From Scylla paramamosain (taxonomy: Eukaryota > Arthropoda > Malacostraca > Decapoda > Portunidae): a stretch of 64,000 nt of DNA. This document shows positions 36,189 through 48,800 of the stretch, piece by piece. Under the pieces are notes generated by a model. It saw nothing but the letters and a program-made list of their open reading frames with translations. It was not told where the DNA came from and ran no database searches. The DNA lies in assembly GCF_035594125.1 (NCBI RefSeq), contig NC_087156.1, positions 12,358,806 through 12,422,805 of the forward strand, read 5' to 3'. Position 1 is the stretch's first letter, and each line of letters starts with the position of its first letter. The position numbers and the translations under genes are program-made.

Positions 36189-36548
36189 ATGTCTTGGATA
36201 GTGACTTGGATATATGACTTGGATAGTGAAATTAGTACTGTTGTTAGTAAATTTGCGGATGACACGAGAGTATGTAGATTAATTAGGTCAAAATCGCATA
36301 CCATCGCCTTGCAGGTAGATTTGGATAGGATGAACGAATGGACAGACAGATGGCAAATGCAGTTTAATATCAACAAATGCAAAGCACTTAGCGTAAGTAG
36401 AAGAAACCCACACAGTAGTTACACAATGAACAACCAAGTTCTGGTAGGTTCAGGGTTAGAAAAAGATTTGAGATTTAAAGTTAGCTCTGAACTCTGTCTA
36501 AGAAAGCAATGCAAAGAGGCCAGAAACAAAGCAAATAGTGTATTATGA
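36189..36548 (+). pseudogene. LINE reverse-transcriptase core remnant with FADD box, copy 2
   Basis: 119-codon frame matching copy 1 except for two residues near the end (C for R, K for I). FADD lies at residues 22-25, followed by the WQMQFNINKCK and GLEKDLRFKVSS stretches. The upstream RT frame is disrupted by the duplicated GACTTGGATAGTGA-like words at 36,200-36,232. The ends of the two frames differ because this is where the near-identical palindrome arm gives way to diverged sequence. Confidence 0.85.
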
Positions 36549-36699
36549 TTCATTTTCAGGAGTGCTAAAAGTAAAACTCCCAAAGTAATATTAAAGTTAC
36601 ATTTAGTGTTGGTCAGACTTCATCTAGACTACGCTGTCCTAATTCTGGTCACCGCATTACAGGAAAGATAAAGGTCTATTAGAATCACTTCAAAGGAGA

Positions 36700-36939
36700 A
36701 TGACTAAAAGGATACAGGGGATGAGGAGTAATCCTTACGAAGCGAGATTCAAACTGTTAAATTTACATTCTTTAGAGAGACGTAGGTTAAGAGTGGACCT
36801 GATAGAAGTCTTTAAGTGGTATATGGGTTATAACAAGGGGAGCATAAGGAAAATTATTAGAATCAGTAACCATGATAGAACAAGAAAAATAGAACATCAA
36901 GTTTTCAGGCTTGAGCCTGAAAACTTGATGTTAACTTGA
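36700..36939 (+). pseudogene. LINE C-terminal remnant, copy 2, broken by an 11-bp duplication
   Basis: Matches the first two thirds of the copy 1 C-terminal frame (TKRIQGMR, then LNLHSLERRRLRVDLIEVFK), then terminates. The frame is broken because AACTTGATGTT is duplicated at about 36,922-36,943, next to the hairpin. The remaining coding trace (AEAFGNCKRKLHIYRW) continues in another frame and ends with a stop at about 37,078. Confidence 0.8.
36893..36932. repeat. 18-bp perfect hairpin within LINE copy 2
   Basis: AACATCAAGTTTTCAGGC, loop TTGA, then GCCTGAAAACTTGATGTT. It is followed at once by a second partial copy of the right half of the stem (AACTTGATGTTC). Copy 1 has the same hairpin without the extra partial copy. 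Confidence 0.9.
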
Positions 36940-37151
36940 TGTTCAAAAAGGAAACAGGAAGGAATTGGTTTTCAAATACAGTAGTACATGATTGGAACGG
37001 ACTTAGTAATCAAACTGTTAGTGCTGAGGCATTTGGCAACTGTAAGAGAAAATTACACATTTATAGATGGGAATGATATGTGGAAATACGTAGGCATATT
37101 TCATACAAGTACTGCCACGTATAGACCTGATGTCTTCTTGCATATTTACTT

Positions 37152-37177
37152 ATTTCTTATGTTCTTATGTTCTTATT
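37152..37177 (+). repeat. LINE 3' tail microsatellite, copy 2
   Basis: TTCTTATG-type repeats ending in TTCTTATT, immediately followed by satellite (ACCAAAAGCGTG). This marks the element's 3' end and the insertion edge. Confidence 0.85.
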
Positions 37178-40100
37178 ACCAAAAGCGTGTATTTTCATTG
37201 TTTTTCAGCTATTCCGTGAAAAATAAAATGCCAAAATGCATGCAAAGCACCCTAAATGAAAAAAAAAAGGGACATTACGAGAAACGTGCATTATAAGTCT
37301 TTTTGAGATTCTTAGATACCAAAACCCTGAAACTCATGAATAACACTCTTAATTCAGAAACAGAACAACCTTACCAAATGCGTGTATTTTGAGTGTTTTT
37401 CACATTCTTGGTTACCAAAAACCCAAATTACATACGAAACTAGCTTTATGTGGAAAAAAAAGACATTTTCAGAAAAGTGTCTTTTGAGTGTTTTTGAGCT
37501 TGTTAGGCAATAAAGCACTCAAAAACAGGGCAATCACATTACATGGGAATAAAACCAACTTTTACCAAGAACTTGCCTTTAAGTGTTTTTGAGCTCCTAA
37601 CATACCAAAACGCTAAAACGCATGCAAAACACCCTTTATGAAGAAACAGAATAAAATGTATTTTGAGTGTTTTTGATCATGTTACCTATAAAAACGCTTG
37701 AATACATGCAAAGAACCCTATGTCTGGGAAAAGAAAGGACATTACGAGAAACATGTATTATGCGTGTTTTTAAGTTCCATAAGTACCAAAAAGCTAAAAC
37801 CTCTTTATAGAGAAAAAAAAATAAAGAAATAATTAAAAAATAGGATTTTTTTTTTTTTGTTATTCTTCTTCATAGTTACTGAGATGCCAAAATTCTGGCA
37901 AAATTCAGGGAAATTATGTGTAAAAAGAACATTATCAAAAATGTTAATTTTAGCTTTTTTTTCGGACTGTTATGTACCAAACCATGAAGTGCATGCAAAG
38001 CCAATCATATGGAGAAATTAAACGACTTTACGAGAAAACTGTGTTTCTAGTGTTTTTGAGTATGTTAGTCACCAAAACAATAAATAATATTGAAGTCATT
38101 CTATGTGGGAATCCAAAACAAAATTATTTTAAACGTGTCTTTTTCGTGTTTTACGTAGAAAAACGCTAAAACGAATGCAAACCAACCAATATAAAGAAAT
38201 AGAATAAGATTACCAAAAAGGTATAATTTGAGTGTTTTTTTTAGCTTTTTACTTACAAAAAAAAACGCGAAAATGGATGCAAAGCTCTCTCTATTGGTTA
38301 ACAAAAGGACATTACGAGAAACGTGTATAATGAGTGTTTTATAGAATCTTAATAATCACATTTAAAAAAACGGAAAAACTAGTATATATGGAAAAGTTTC
38401 TTAGATACCAAAATGCTGAAACTCCTAAATAACACTCTAAATAGAGAAACAGAACAACCTTACCAAATGCGTGTATTTTAAGTGTTTTTTTTTCACATTC
38501 TTAGTTACCAAAACCCAAAATTTTATGTGAAGTTAGCTTTATGTGGGAAAAAAATGACATTACCAGAAAAAATCTTTTAAGTGTTCTTTTTTTCTTTTTA
38601 GCATGATAGGAAATAAAGCACTAAAAAGCAGGGCAATCACATTACATGGGAATAAAACTAACTTTTACTAAGAACTTGCCTTTAAGTGTTTTTGAGCTCC
38701 TTATATACCAAAACGCTAAAACGAATGCAAAACACCCTTTATAGAGAAACAGAATAACATTACCAAAAACATGTATTTTGAGTGTTTTTGATCATGTTAC
38801 CTATAAAAACGCTTAAATACATGCAAAGAACCTTATGTTTGGGAAATTAAAGGACATTATGAGAAAAATGTATTACGAGTGTTTTTAGTTCTTTAAGTAC
38901 CATTTAGCTAAAACCCATAAATAACACTGTTTATAGAAAAAAAAAAACAAATAAATAAAAAGATCGTAATTTATTTTTTTTTGTTATTCATCTTCATAGG
39001 TACCAAGATGCCAAAATTGTGGCAAAATTCAGGAAAATTAAGTGAAAAAAGAAAATTATAAAAAAATTAATTTTAGTTTTTTTTTTCGGACTGTTATGTA
39101 CCAAACCGTAAAGTGCATGCAAAGCCATCTCTATGGGGAAATTAAACGACTTTACCAGAAACCTGTCTTTTGAGTGTTTTTCAGCATGTTAGGCACCAAA
39201 AAGATATATATAATATGGAAGTCACTCAATATAGGAATCCATAAAAAAAATTACAGAAAAGTGTCTTTTCAGTGTTTTACGTAGAAAAACGCTAAAATGG
39301 ATGCAAACCAACGAATATGAAGAGGTAGAATAACATTACCAAAAAGATACATTTTGAGTGTTTTTGAGCTTGTTACGTACAAAAAAATGCAAAAATGGAT
39401 GTAAAGCACTTTATATTAGGAAACAAAAGGACATTACGAGAAACGTGTATAATGAGTGTTTTATAGTTTTAAAAGAACCACAAGGCAATAAACGCAAAAA
39501 CTGGTGTATATAGAGAAATTTCTTACATACCAAAATGATGAAATGCATGAATAACACTTTTAATTGATAAACATAGCTACTTTACCAAGTTGTGTATTTT
39601 GTGTGTTTTTCACATTCTTAGTTACGAAAATGCCAAATTACATGCGAAACTACCTTTCATGTGGAAAAAAACATTACATTACCAAAAACGTCTTTTTAGT
39701 GTTTTTGAGCTTGATATGCAACAAAGCAGTAAAAAGCAGAACAATTACATTACATGGGAATAAAACCAATTTTTACGAAGAACTTTTTTTAACTCCTTAC
39801 ATACCAAATCGCTAAAACGCATGCAAAACACCCTTTATGGAAAAACAGAATAACATTACCAAAAACACCTATTTTGAGTGTTTTTGATCATGTAACCCAT
39901 AAAAACGCTTAAATACATGTAAAAAACCCTATGTTTGTATAACAAAAGGACATTACGAAAATCGTGTATTATGAGTGTTTTTAAGTTCCTTAAGTACCAA
40001 AAAGCTAAAACCAACAAATAACACTCTTCATAGAAAGAAAATTTTTTTTTTTTGTTATTCATCTTCATAGGTACCGAGATGCCAAAATTCTGGCAAAATT

Positions 40101-43100
40101 CATGGAAATTTTATAAAAAAAAATTATTATAAAATTTTTTTTTAGCTTTTTCCGGAGTTATGTACAAACCTTAAAGTGCATGCAAATCCACCTATATGGG
40201 GAAATTACACGACTTTACCAGAAACCTGTCTTTTGATTGCTTTTCAGCAATTTCAACAATATTACTCAAAACGTGTCTTTTCAGTGATTTACGTAGAAAA
40301 ACGCTAAAACAGATGTAAATCAACCAATATGAAGAATTAGAAAAACATTACCAAAAAGATATATTTTGATGTGTTTTTGAGCTTGTTACCTACAAAAAAT
40401 GCAAAAATGGATGGAAAGCACTTTATATTGGCAAAGAAAAGGACTTTACTAGAAACGTGTATGAGTGTTTTATAGTTTGAGAAGAACCACAAGGTAAAAA
40501 ACTCAAAAACTCGTGTACATAAAGAAGTTTCTTACATACCAAGAAGCTGAAACTCCCGAATGACTCTTTTAATTTTGGAACAGAAATACCTTACCAAATG
40601 TGTGTATTAGAAAAGTTTCTTACATACCAAAATGCTGAAACTCATGAATAACACTTTTAATTAAGAAATAGAACAACCTTACTAAATGCCTGTGTTTTGA
40701 GTTTTTTTCACATTCTTAGTTACCAAAACCCCCAATTCCATGCAAAACTAGCTTTATGTGGGAAAAAAAATGATATTACCAGAAAAGTGACTTTTGAGTG
40801 TTTTGAGCGTATTAGGCAATAAAGCACTAAAAAGCAGGGCAATCACGTTACATGGAAATAAAAAGAACTTTTACCAAGAACTTGCCTTTAAGTATTTTTG
40901 AGTTCATCACATACCAAAACGCTAAAACGCATGCAAAACACCTTACATGGAGAAACAGAATAACATCACCAAAAACATGTATTTTGAGTGTTTTTGATCA
41001 TGTTATCTATAAAAACGCTTAAATACATGCAAAGAACATTATGTTTGGTAAACAAAAGGACATTACGAGAAACTTGTATTATGAGTGTTTTTTTTTTATT
41101 TCCTTCAGTACCAAAAAGCTAAAACCCACAAATAACACTCTTTTATTTAGAAAAAAAATAAAATAAAGAAAAAAAAAATAGGATTTTTTTTTTTTTGTTA
41201 TTCATATTCATAGGTACCGAGATGCCAAAATTCTGGGAAAATTCATGGCAATCATATGATAAAAGAATATTATCAAAAAAGTTAATTTCTGATTTTTTTT
41301 CGGACTATTATGTACCAAACCCTAAAGTGCATGCAAAGCCACCTATATGAGGAAATTAAACGACCTTACCAGAAATCTGTAATTTTGAGGGTTTTTTTTT
41401 GCATGTTAGGCACCAAAACGATAAATAATAAGGAACTCACTCTATATGGGAATTCAAAACAAAGTTACTGAAAACGTGTCTTCTCAGTGTTTTACGTAGA
41501 AAAACGCTAAAACGGATGCAAAGCAACCTATATAAAAAAAAATGAAAAACGTTACTAAAAAGGTATATTTTGAGTGTTTTTGAGCTTCTTACCTACAAAA
41601 AAACGCGAAAAGTGATGCAAAGCACTCTATATTGGAAAACAAAAGGTCATTGCAAGAAAAGTGTATAATGAGTGTTTTATAGCTCAAAAGAACCACAAGG
41701 CAAAAAACGCAAAATCTCGTGTATATGGAGAGGTTTCCTAGATACAAAAATGCTAAAACTCATGTATAACACTTCTAATTGAGAAACAGAACAACCTTAA
41801 TAAATGCGTGTATTTTGAGTGTTTTTCACATTCTTAGTTACCAAAATCCAAATTGCATGCGAAAATAGATTTGTGGGAAAAAAAAGACTTTACCAGAAAA
41901 GTGACTTTTGAGTGTTTTTGAGCGTGATAGGCAATAAAGCACTAAAAAGGAGGGCAATCACATTACATTGGAGGAAAACGAATTTTTACCAAGAACTTGC
42001 CTCTAAGTGTTTTTGAGCTCCTTATATACCAAAACACTAAAACGCATGCAAAACACTCTTTATGGTGAAACAGAATAACATTACCAAAAACATGTATTTT
42101 GAGTGTTTTTGATCATGTTACCAATAAAAACGCTTAAATACATGGAAAGAACACTATTTTTGGGAAATGAAAGGAGATTACGAGAACGTGTATTATGAGT
42201 GTTTTAAAGTTCATTAATTACCAAAAAGCTAAAAGCCACAAATAACACTTTTTTTGAGAAACAATAAATAAATAAAAAAAAATACAATATTTTTTTTTCC
42301 TTCTTATTCATCTTCACAGGTGCCGAGATGCCAAATTTGGGCAAAACTCAGTAAATTATGTGAAATAAGAACATTATCAAAAAAGTTAAATTTAGCTTTT
42401 TTTTTCGGACTGTTATGGACCAAACCCCTAAAGTGCATGCAAAGCCACCTATATGAGGAAATTAAACGTCTTTGCCAGAAAACGGTCTTACAAATATTTT
42501 TCAGCATGTTAGGAACCAACACGATAAATAACATGGAAGTCAATCTATATGAGAATCCAAAACACAATTATTAAAAACGTTTTTTTTCGGTGTTTTACGT
42601 AGAAAAACGCTAAAACGGATGCAAACCAACCAATATGACGAAATAAAATAATATTACCAAAAAGAAATATTTTGAGTGTTTTTTAAATTCTTACCTAGAA
42701 AAAACGAAAAAAATGGATGGAAAGCACTCTATATTGGGAAGCAAAAGGACATTACGAGAAACGTGTATAATGAGTGTTTTATAGTTTCACAAGAACTACA
42801 AGGCAAAAAACGCAAAAACTCGTTTCTTACATTCCAAAATGCCAAATTCGGGCAAAGTTCAGTAAATTATATGAAAGAAGAACATTATCAAAAAAGTTAA
42901 ATTTAGCTTTTTTTTTCGGACTGTTATGTACCAAACCCCTAAAGTGCATGCAAAGCCACCTATACGGGGAAATTAAACGTCTTTGCCAGAAAACTGTCTT
43001 ATGAGTGTTTTTCAGCATGTTAGGAACCAACACGATAAAACCTAAGAAAGTCAATCTATATGGGAATCCAAAACAAAATTACTGAAAACGTGTCTTTTCG

Positions 43101-45636
43101 GTGTTTTACGTAGAAAACGCTAAAACGGATGCAAACCAACCAAAATGAAGAAATAGAATAACATTACCCAAAAGGTATATTTTGAGTTTTTGAAATTGTT
43201 ACCTACAAAAAACGCGAAAATGAATGGAAAGCACTCTATATTGGGAAGCAAATGGACATTACGAGAAACGAGTACAATGAGTGTTTTATAGTTTCACAAG
43301 AACCACAAGGCAAAAACTGCAAAAACTCGTGTATATAAAGAAGATTCTTACATTCCAAAATGCTAAAACTCATGAATAAGAATTTTAATTGAGAAACAGA
43401 ACTATTTTACCAAATGTGAGTATTTTGAGTGTTTTTCACATTCTTAGTTACCAAAACCCCAAATTACATGCGAAACCAGCTTTATGTGGGAAAAAAATGA
43501 CATTACCAGAAAAATGTCTTTTGAGTGTTTTTGAGCGTGTTAGGCAATAAAGCACTAAAAAGCAGGGCAATCACATTACATTGAAATAAAACCAATTTTT
43601 AACAAGAACTTGCCTTTAAGTGTATTTGAGCTCCTTATATACCAAAACACTAAAATACATGCAAAATACTCTTTATGATGAAACAGAATAATATTTCCAA
43701 AAACATGTATTTTGAGTGTTTTTGATCATGTTACCAATAAAAACGCTTAAATACATGCAAAGAACCCTATTTTTTGGGAAATGAAAGGACATTACAAGAA
43801 ACGTGTATTATGAGTGTTTTTAAGTTCATTAAGTACGAAAAAGCTAATAGCCACAAATTACACTCTTTATTTAGAAAAAAATAAATAAATAAAAAAAATA
43901 CGATATATTTTTTTCATTCTTATTCATCTTCAAAGATAACTAGGTGCCAAAATTCGGGCAAAGTTCAGGAAATTATATGAAATAAGAACATTATCAAAAA
44001 AATTAAATTTAGCATTTTTTTCGGACTCTTATGTACCAAACCCCTTAAGTGCATGCAAAGCCACCTATATGGGAAATTAAACGTCTTTGCCAGAAAACTG
44101 TCTTATGAATGTTTTTCAGCATGTTAGGAACCAACACGATAAAACACAAGAAAGTCAATCTATATGGGAATCCAAAACAAAATTACCGAAAACGTGTATT
44201 TTCAGTGTGTTAAAAATAAAATGCTAAAACAGATGCAAACCAACCAAAACGAAGAAATAGAATAACATTACCAAAAAGGTATATTTTGAGTGTTTTTGAA
44301 ATTGTGTATTTTGAGTGTTTTTCACATTCTTAGTTACGAAATTGGCATATTACATGCAAAACTACCTTTATATGGGAAAAAAAAAAATGACATTACTAGA
44401 AAAATGTCTTTTCAGTGTTTTTCAGCGTGATATGCAACAAAGCACTAAAAAGTAGAACAATCACATCACTTGGGAATAAAATCAACTTTTACGAAGAACT
44501 TGCCTTTAATATTTTTTTAACTCCTTACATACCAGAACGCTAAAACGCATGTAAAACGCCCTTTATAGAGAAACAGAATAACATTACCAAAAATATGTAT
44601 TTTGAGTGTTTTTGATCATGTTACCTATAAAAACGCTTAAATACATGTAAAGAACCCTATGTTTGTATAAGAAAAGGACATTACGAAAATCGTGTATTAT
44701 GAGTGTTTTTAAGTTCCTTAAGTACCAAAAAGCTAAAACTCACAAATAACACTTTAAAGAGAGAAAAAAAAATTTTTATTCATTTTCATAGGCACCGAGA
44801 TACCAACATTCTGGAAAAATTCAGGGAAATGTTGTAAAAAAAAAAATCTTTATAAAAAAAAATTTTGGCATTTTTCCGGAGTTATGTACCAAACCCTGAA
44901 GTGCATGCAAAGCCACCTATATGGAGAAATTACTCGACTTTACCAGAAACCTGTCTTATGAGTGTTTTTTCAGCAATTTTAACAATATTACTGAAAACGT
45001 GTCTTTTCAGTGATTTACGAAGAAAAACGCTAAAATGGATGCAAACCAACCAAAATGAAGAAATGGAATAACATTAACAAAAAGATATATTTTGAGTGTT
45101 TTTCAACCTGTTACAAAAAATTCGAAAATGGATGGAAAGCACTCTATATTGGGAAAGAAAAGAACATTACGAGAAACGTGTATAATGAGTGTTTTATAGT
45201 TTCACACGAACCACAAGTCAAAAAACGCAGAAAACTCGTGTATATAGAGAAGTTTCTTACATACCAAAATGCTGAAATGCATGAATAACACTTTTAATTG
45301 AGAAACAGAAGTACCTTACCAAATGTGTTTTTCCAGTGTTTTTCACATTCTTAGTTACGAAAATCCCAAATTACATGCGAAACTAGCTTTATGTGGGAAA
45401 AAAAAATAGATATTACCAGAAAAGTGTCTTTTGAGTGTTTTTGAGCGTGATATGCAACAAAGCACTAAAAAGCAGAACAATCACATTACATGGAAATAAA
45501 ACCAACTTTTACGAAGAACTTGCCTTTGTGTTTTTTTTTAATTCCTTACATACCAAAACGCTAAAACGCATGCAAAACACCCTTTATGGAGAAACAGAGT
45601 AACATTACCAAAAACATGTATTTTGAGTGTTTTTGG
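37178..45636 (-). repeat. Higher-order satellite array, right block 1, antisense
   Basis: Reverse-complement unit markers near 37,867, 38,990, 40,060, 41,205, 42,310, 43,930 and 44,780. From 37.2 to 42.8 kb it mirrors 20.4-11.9 kb of the left array at clearly lower identity than the inner palindrome (for example 38,169-37,972 with 18,392-18,589, a few residue changes in 65; 39,856-40,068 with 16,309-16,521). One unit is skipped near 41,000. Irregular joins occur near 42,830 and 44,305, where monomers of non-adjacent positions are fused and the marker spacing becomes abnormal (1,620 and 850 bp). No gene is supported. Confidence 0.85.
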
Positions 45637-45812
45637 TCATTTAGTAAGGTTTTTCTGTTTCTCAATTAAGAGTGTTATTCATGAGTTTCAGCATTTTGGT
45701 ATGTAGGAAAATTCTCCATATACACGAGTTTTTGTTTTTTGCCATGTGTTTTTTTTTTTACTATAAAACATTCATTATTCACTTTCATTCACATTCATTC
45801 ACATTCACTTAA
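45637..45812 (+). repeat. Sense-orientation satellite fragment plus ATTCAC microsatellite
   Basis: Antisense satellite breaks at TTTTTGGTCATTTAGTAAGG and continues in sense orientation for about 130 bp. It then degenerates into an ATTCAC/ATTC repeat (about 45,771-45,810) and returns to antisense. The sense fragment begins at the same monomer position as the four inverted modules (ATTTAGTAAGG..), so it may be a truncated fifth copy. Confidence 0.7.
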
Positions 45813-48800
45813 ATGCCTGTTTTGAGCTTTTTTTTCATATTCTTAGTTACCAAAACCCCAAATTCCATGCAAAACTAGCTTTATGTGGGAAAACAAATGA
45901 TATTACCAGAAAAGTGTCTTTTGGGTGTTTTTGAGCGTGTTGGGCAATAAAGCACTAAAAAGCAGGGCAATCACATTACCTGAGAATAAAAACAACTTTT
46001 ACCAAGAATTTGCCTTTAAGTGTTTTTGAGGTCATTACATACCAAAACGCTAAAACGCATGCAAAACACTTTTTATGGAGAAACAAAATAAGATTACGAA
46101 AAACATATATTTTGAGTGTTTTTGATCATGTTATCTATAAAAACGCTCAAATACATGCAAAGAACCTTATGTTTGTGAAACGAAAGAACACTACGAAAAA
46201 TGTGTATTATAAGTGTTTTTAAGTTCCTTAAATACCAAAAAGCTAAAACCCACAAATAAGACTCTTTTTTTTAGAAAAAAAGTAAGAAAATGAAAAAAAA
46301 GGATTTTTTTTTTTGTTATTTATCTTCATATGTACCGAGATGCCAAAATTCTGGGAAAATTGAGGACTATTATATGATAAAAGAAAATTATCAAAAAAGT
46401 TAATTTTAGCTTTTTTTTCCGATTGTTATGTACCAAACCCTAAATTGCATCCAAAGACTCCTATATGAGGAAATTAAACGACCTTAACAGAAATCTGTTT
46501 TTTGAGTGTTTTTCAGCATGTTAGGCACCAAAACGATAAGTAATAAGGAACTCACTCTTTATGAGAATCCAAAACAAAATTGCTGAAGACGTGTTTTTTA
46601 TGTGTTTTACATAGAAAAACGCTAAAACGGATGCAAACCAACCAATATCAAGAAATAGAAAAACATTACCAAAAAGGTATATTTTGAGTGTTTTTGAGCT
46701 TGTTACCTACAATAAACGTGAAAATTGATACAAAGCACTCTATATTAGAAAACAAAAGGACTTTGCAAGAAAAGTGTATAATGAGTTTTTTTTATAGTTC
46801 AAAAGAACCAAAAGGCAAAAAACACAAAAACTCGTGTATATGGAGAAGGTTCCTAGATACCAAAATGCTGAAGCTCATGAATAACACTCTTAATTAAGAA
46901 ACAGAACAACTTTACTAAATGTGTGTATTTTGAGTGTTTTTCACATTCTTAGTTACCAAAACCCCAAATTACATGCTAAACAACATTTATATGACAAAAA
47001 AATAACATTACCAGAAAAGTGTCTTTTAAGTGTTTTTGAGCTAAAACGCATGCAAAACAAACTTTATGGAGAAACAGAATAACATTACCAAAAAAATGTA
47101 TTTTGAATGTTTTTGATCATGTTATCTATAAAAACGCTTAAATACATGCAAAGAACATTATGTTTGGGAAACAAAAGGACATTACGAGAAACTTGTATTA
47201 TGAGTGTTTTTTTTTTATTTCTTTAAGTACCAAAAAGCTAAAACCCACAAATAACACTCTTTATTTAGAAAATAAAAAATAAAAAAAAATAGGATTTTTT
47301 TTTTTTTTGTTATTCATATTCATAGGTACCGAGATGGCAAAATTCTGGCAATAAAAGAATATTATCAAAAAAGTTAATTTCTGCTTTTTTTCGGACTGTT
47401 ATGTACCAAACCCTAAAGTGCATGCAAAGCCTCCTATATGAGGAAATTAAACGACCTTACCAGAAATCTGTGTTTTGAGTGTTTCTTTTAGCATGTTAGG
47501 CACTAAAACGATAAATAATAAGGAACTCACTCTATATGGGAATCCAAAACAAAGTTACTGAAAACGTGTCTTCTCAGTGTTTTACATAGAAAAACGCTCA
47601 AACGCATGCAAAGCAACCAATATCAAGAAATTGAAAAACGTTACTAAAAAGGTATATTTTGAGTGTTTTTGAGCTTTTTACCTACAAAAAACTCGAAAAT
47701 TGATGCAAAGCACTCTATATTGGGAAACAAAAGGATATTGCAAGAAAATTGTATAATGAGTGTTTTATAGTTCAAAAGAACCACATGGCAAAAAACGCAA
47801 AATCTCGTGTATATGGAGAGGTTTCCTAGATACAAAAATGCTAAAACTCATGTATAACACTCTTAATTGAGAAACAGAACAACCTTAATAAATGCGTGTA
47901 TTTTGAGTGCTTTTCACATTCTTAGTTACCAAAATCGAAATTACATGCGAAAATAGATTTGTGGGAAAAAAAATTGACTACCAGAAAAATGTCTTTTGAG
48001 TGTTTTTGAGCGTGTTAGGCAATAAAGCACTAAAAAGGAGGGCAATCACATTACATTGGAGGAAAACGAATTTTTATCAAGAACTTGCCTTTAATTTTTT
48101 TGAGCTCCTAAGCAAAGCACTAAAACGCATGCAAAACACTCTTTATGGTTAAACAGAATAACATTACCAAAAACATGTATTTGAGTGTTTTTGATCATGT
48201 TATCAATAAAAACGCTTAAATACATGCAAAGAACACTATTTTTAGGAAATGAAAGGAAATTACGAGAAACGTGTATTATGAGTATTTTTAAGTTCATTAA
48301 TTACCAAAAAGGTAAAAGCCACAAATAACACTCTTTATTGAGAAACAATAAATAAATAAAAAAATGCAATATTTTTTTTTCTTTCTAATTCATATTCACA
48401 GGTACCGAAATGCCAAAATTTGGGCGAAATTCAGGAAATTATGTGAAATAAGAACATTATCTAAAAATATAAATTTATTTTTTTTTCGGACTGTTATGTA
48501 CCAAACCCTTAAAGTGCATGCAAAGCCACCTATATGGGGAAATTAAACGTCTTTGCCAGAAAACGGTCTTATGAGTATTTTTTAGCATGTTAGGAGCCAA
48601 CACGATCAATAACATGGATGTCAATCTATATGTGAATCCGAAACAAAATTACTAAAAACGTGTCTTTTCGGTGTTTTACGTAGAAAAACGCTAAAACGGA
48701 TGCAAACCAACCAATATGACGAAATAAAATATCATTACCAAAAAGGTATATTTTGAGTGTTTTTGAAATTGTTACCTACAAAAAACGCGAAAATGGATGG

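Larger units (their letters stand above)
28960..36494 (-). repeat. Giant palindrome, right arm (~7.5 kb)
   Basis: Inverted copy of 21,132-28,664, with mirrored open frames at matching positions (29,414-29,644 with 27,980-28,210; 32,488-32,742 with 24,882-25,136; 34,718-34,900 with 22,725-22,907; 35,683-35,946 with 21,680-21,943; 36,164-36,382 with 21,244-21,462). Every such pair reads the same. The first base difference I found moving outward is at about 36,495 (AGACAGAG, against AGACGGAG on the left). Confidence 0.9.
35481..37177 (+). mobile_element. Truncated CR1/L2-like non-LTR retrotransposon, copy 2
   Basis: Same insertion as 20,461-22,145, here in plus orientation: inter-domain remnant (35,481-35,990), a large RT deletion, an RT core with FADD at 36,252-36,263, a C-terminal region and a TTCTTATG tail ending at about 37,177. 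It shares with copy 1 the insertion point, the internal deletion, the internal hairpin and the small tandem duplication near 36,200-36,230. It is therefore a duplicate and not an independent insertion. Up to about 36,494 the copies are nearly identical. From there to the 3' end they differ at about 3 of 60 bases in each of two stretches compared, with several differences at CpG/TpG positions. Non-autonomous relic. Confidence 0.85.
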
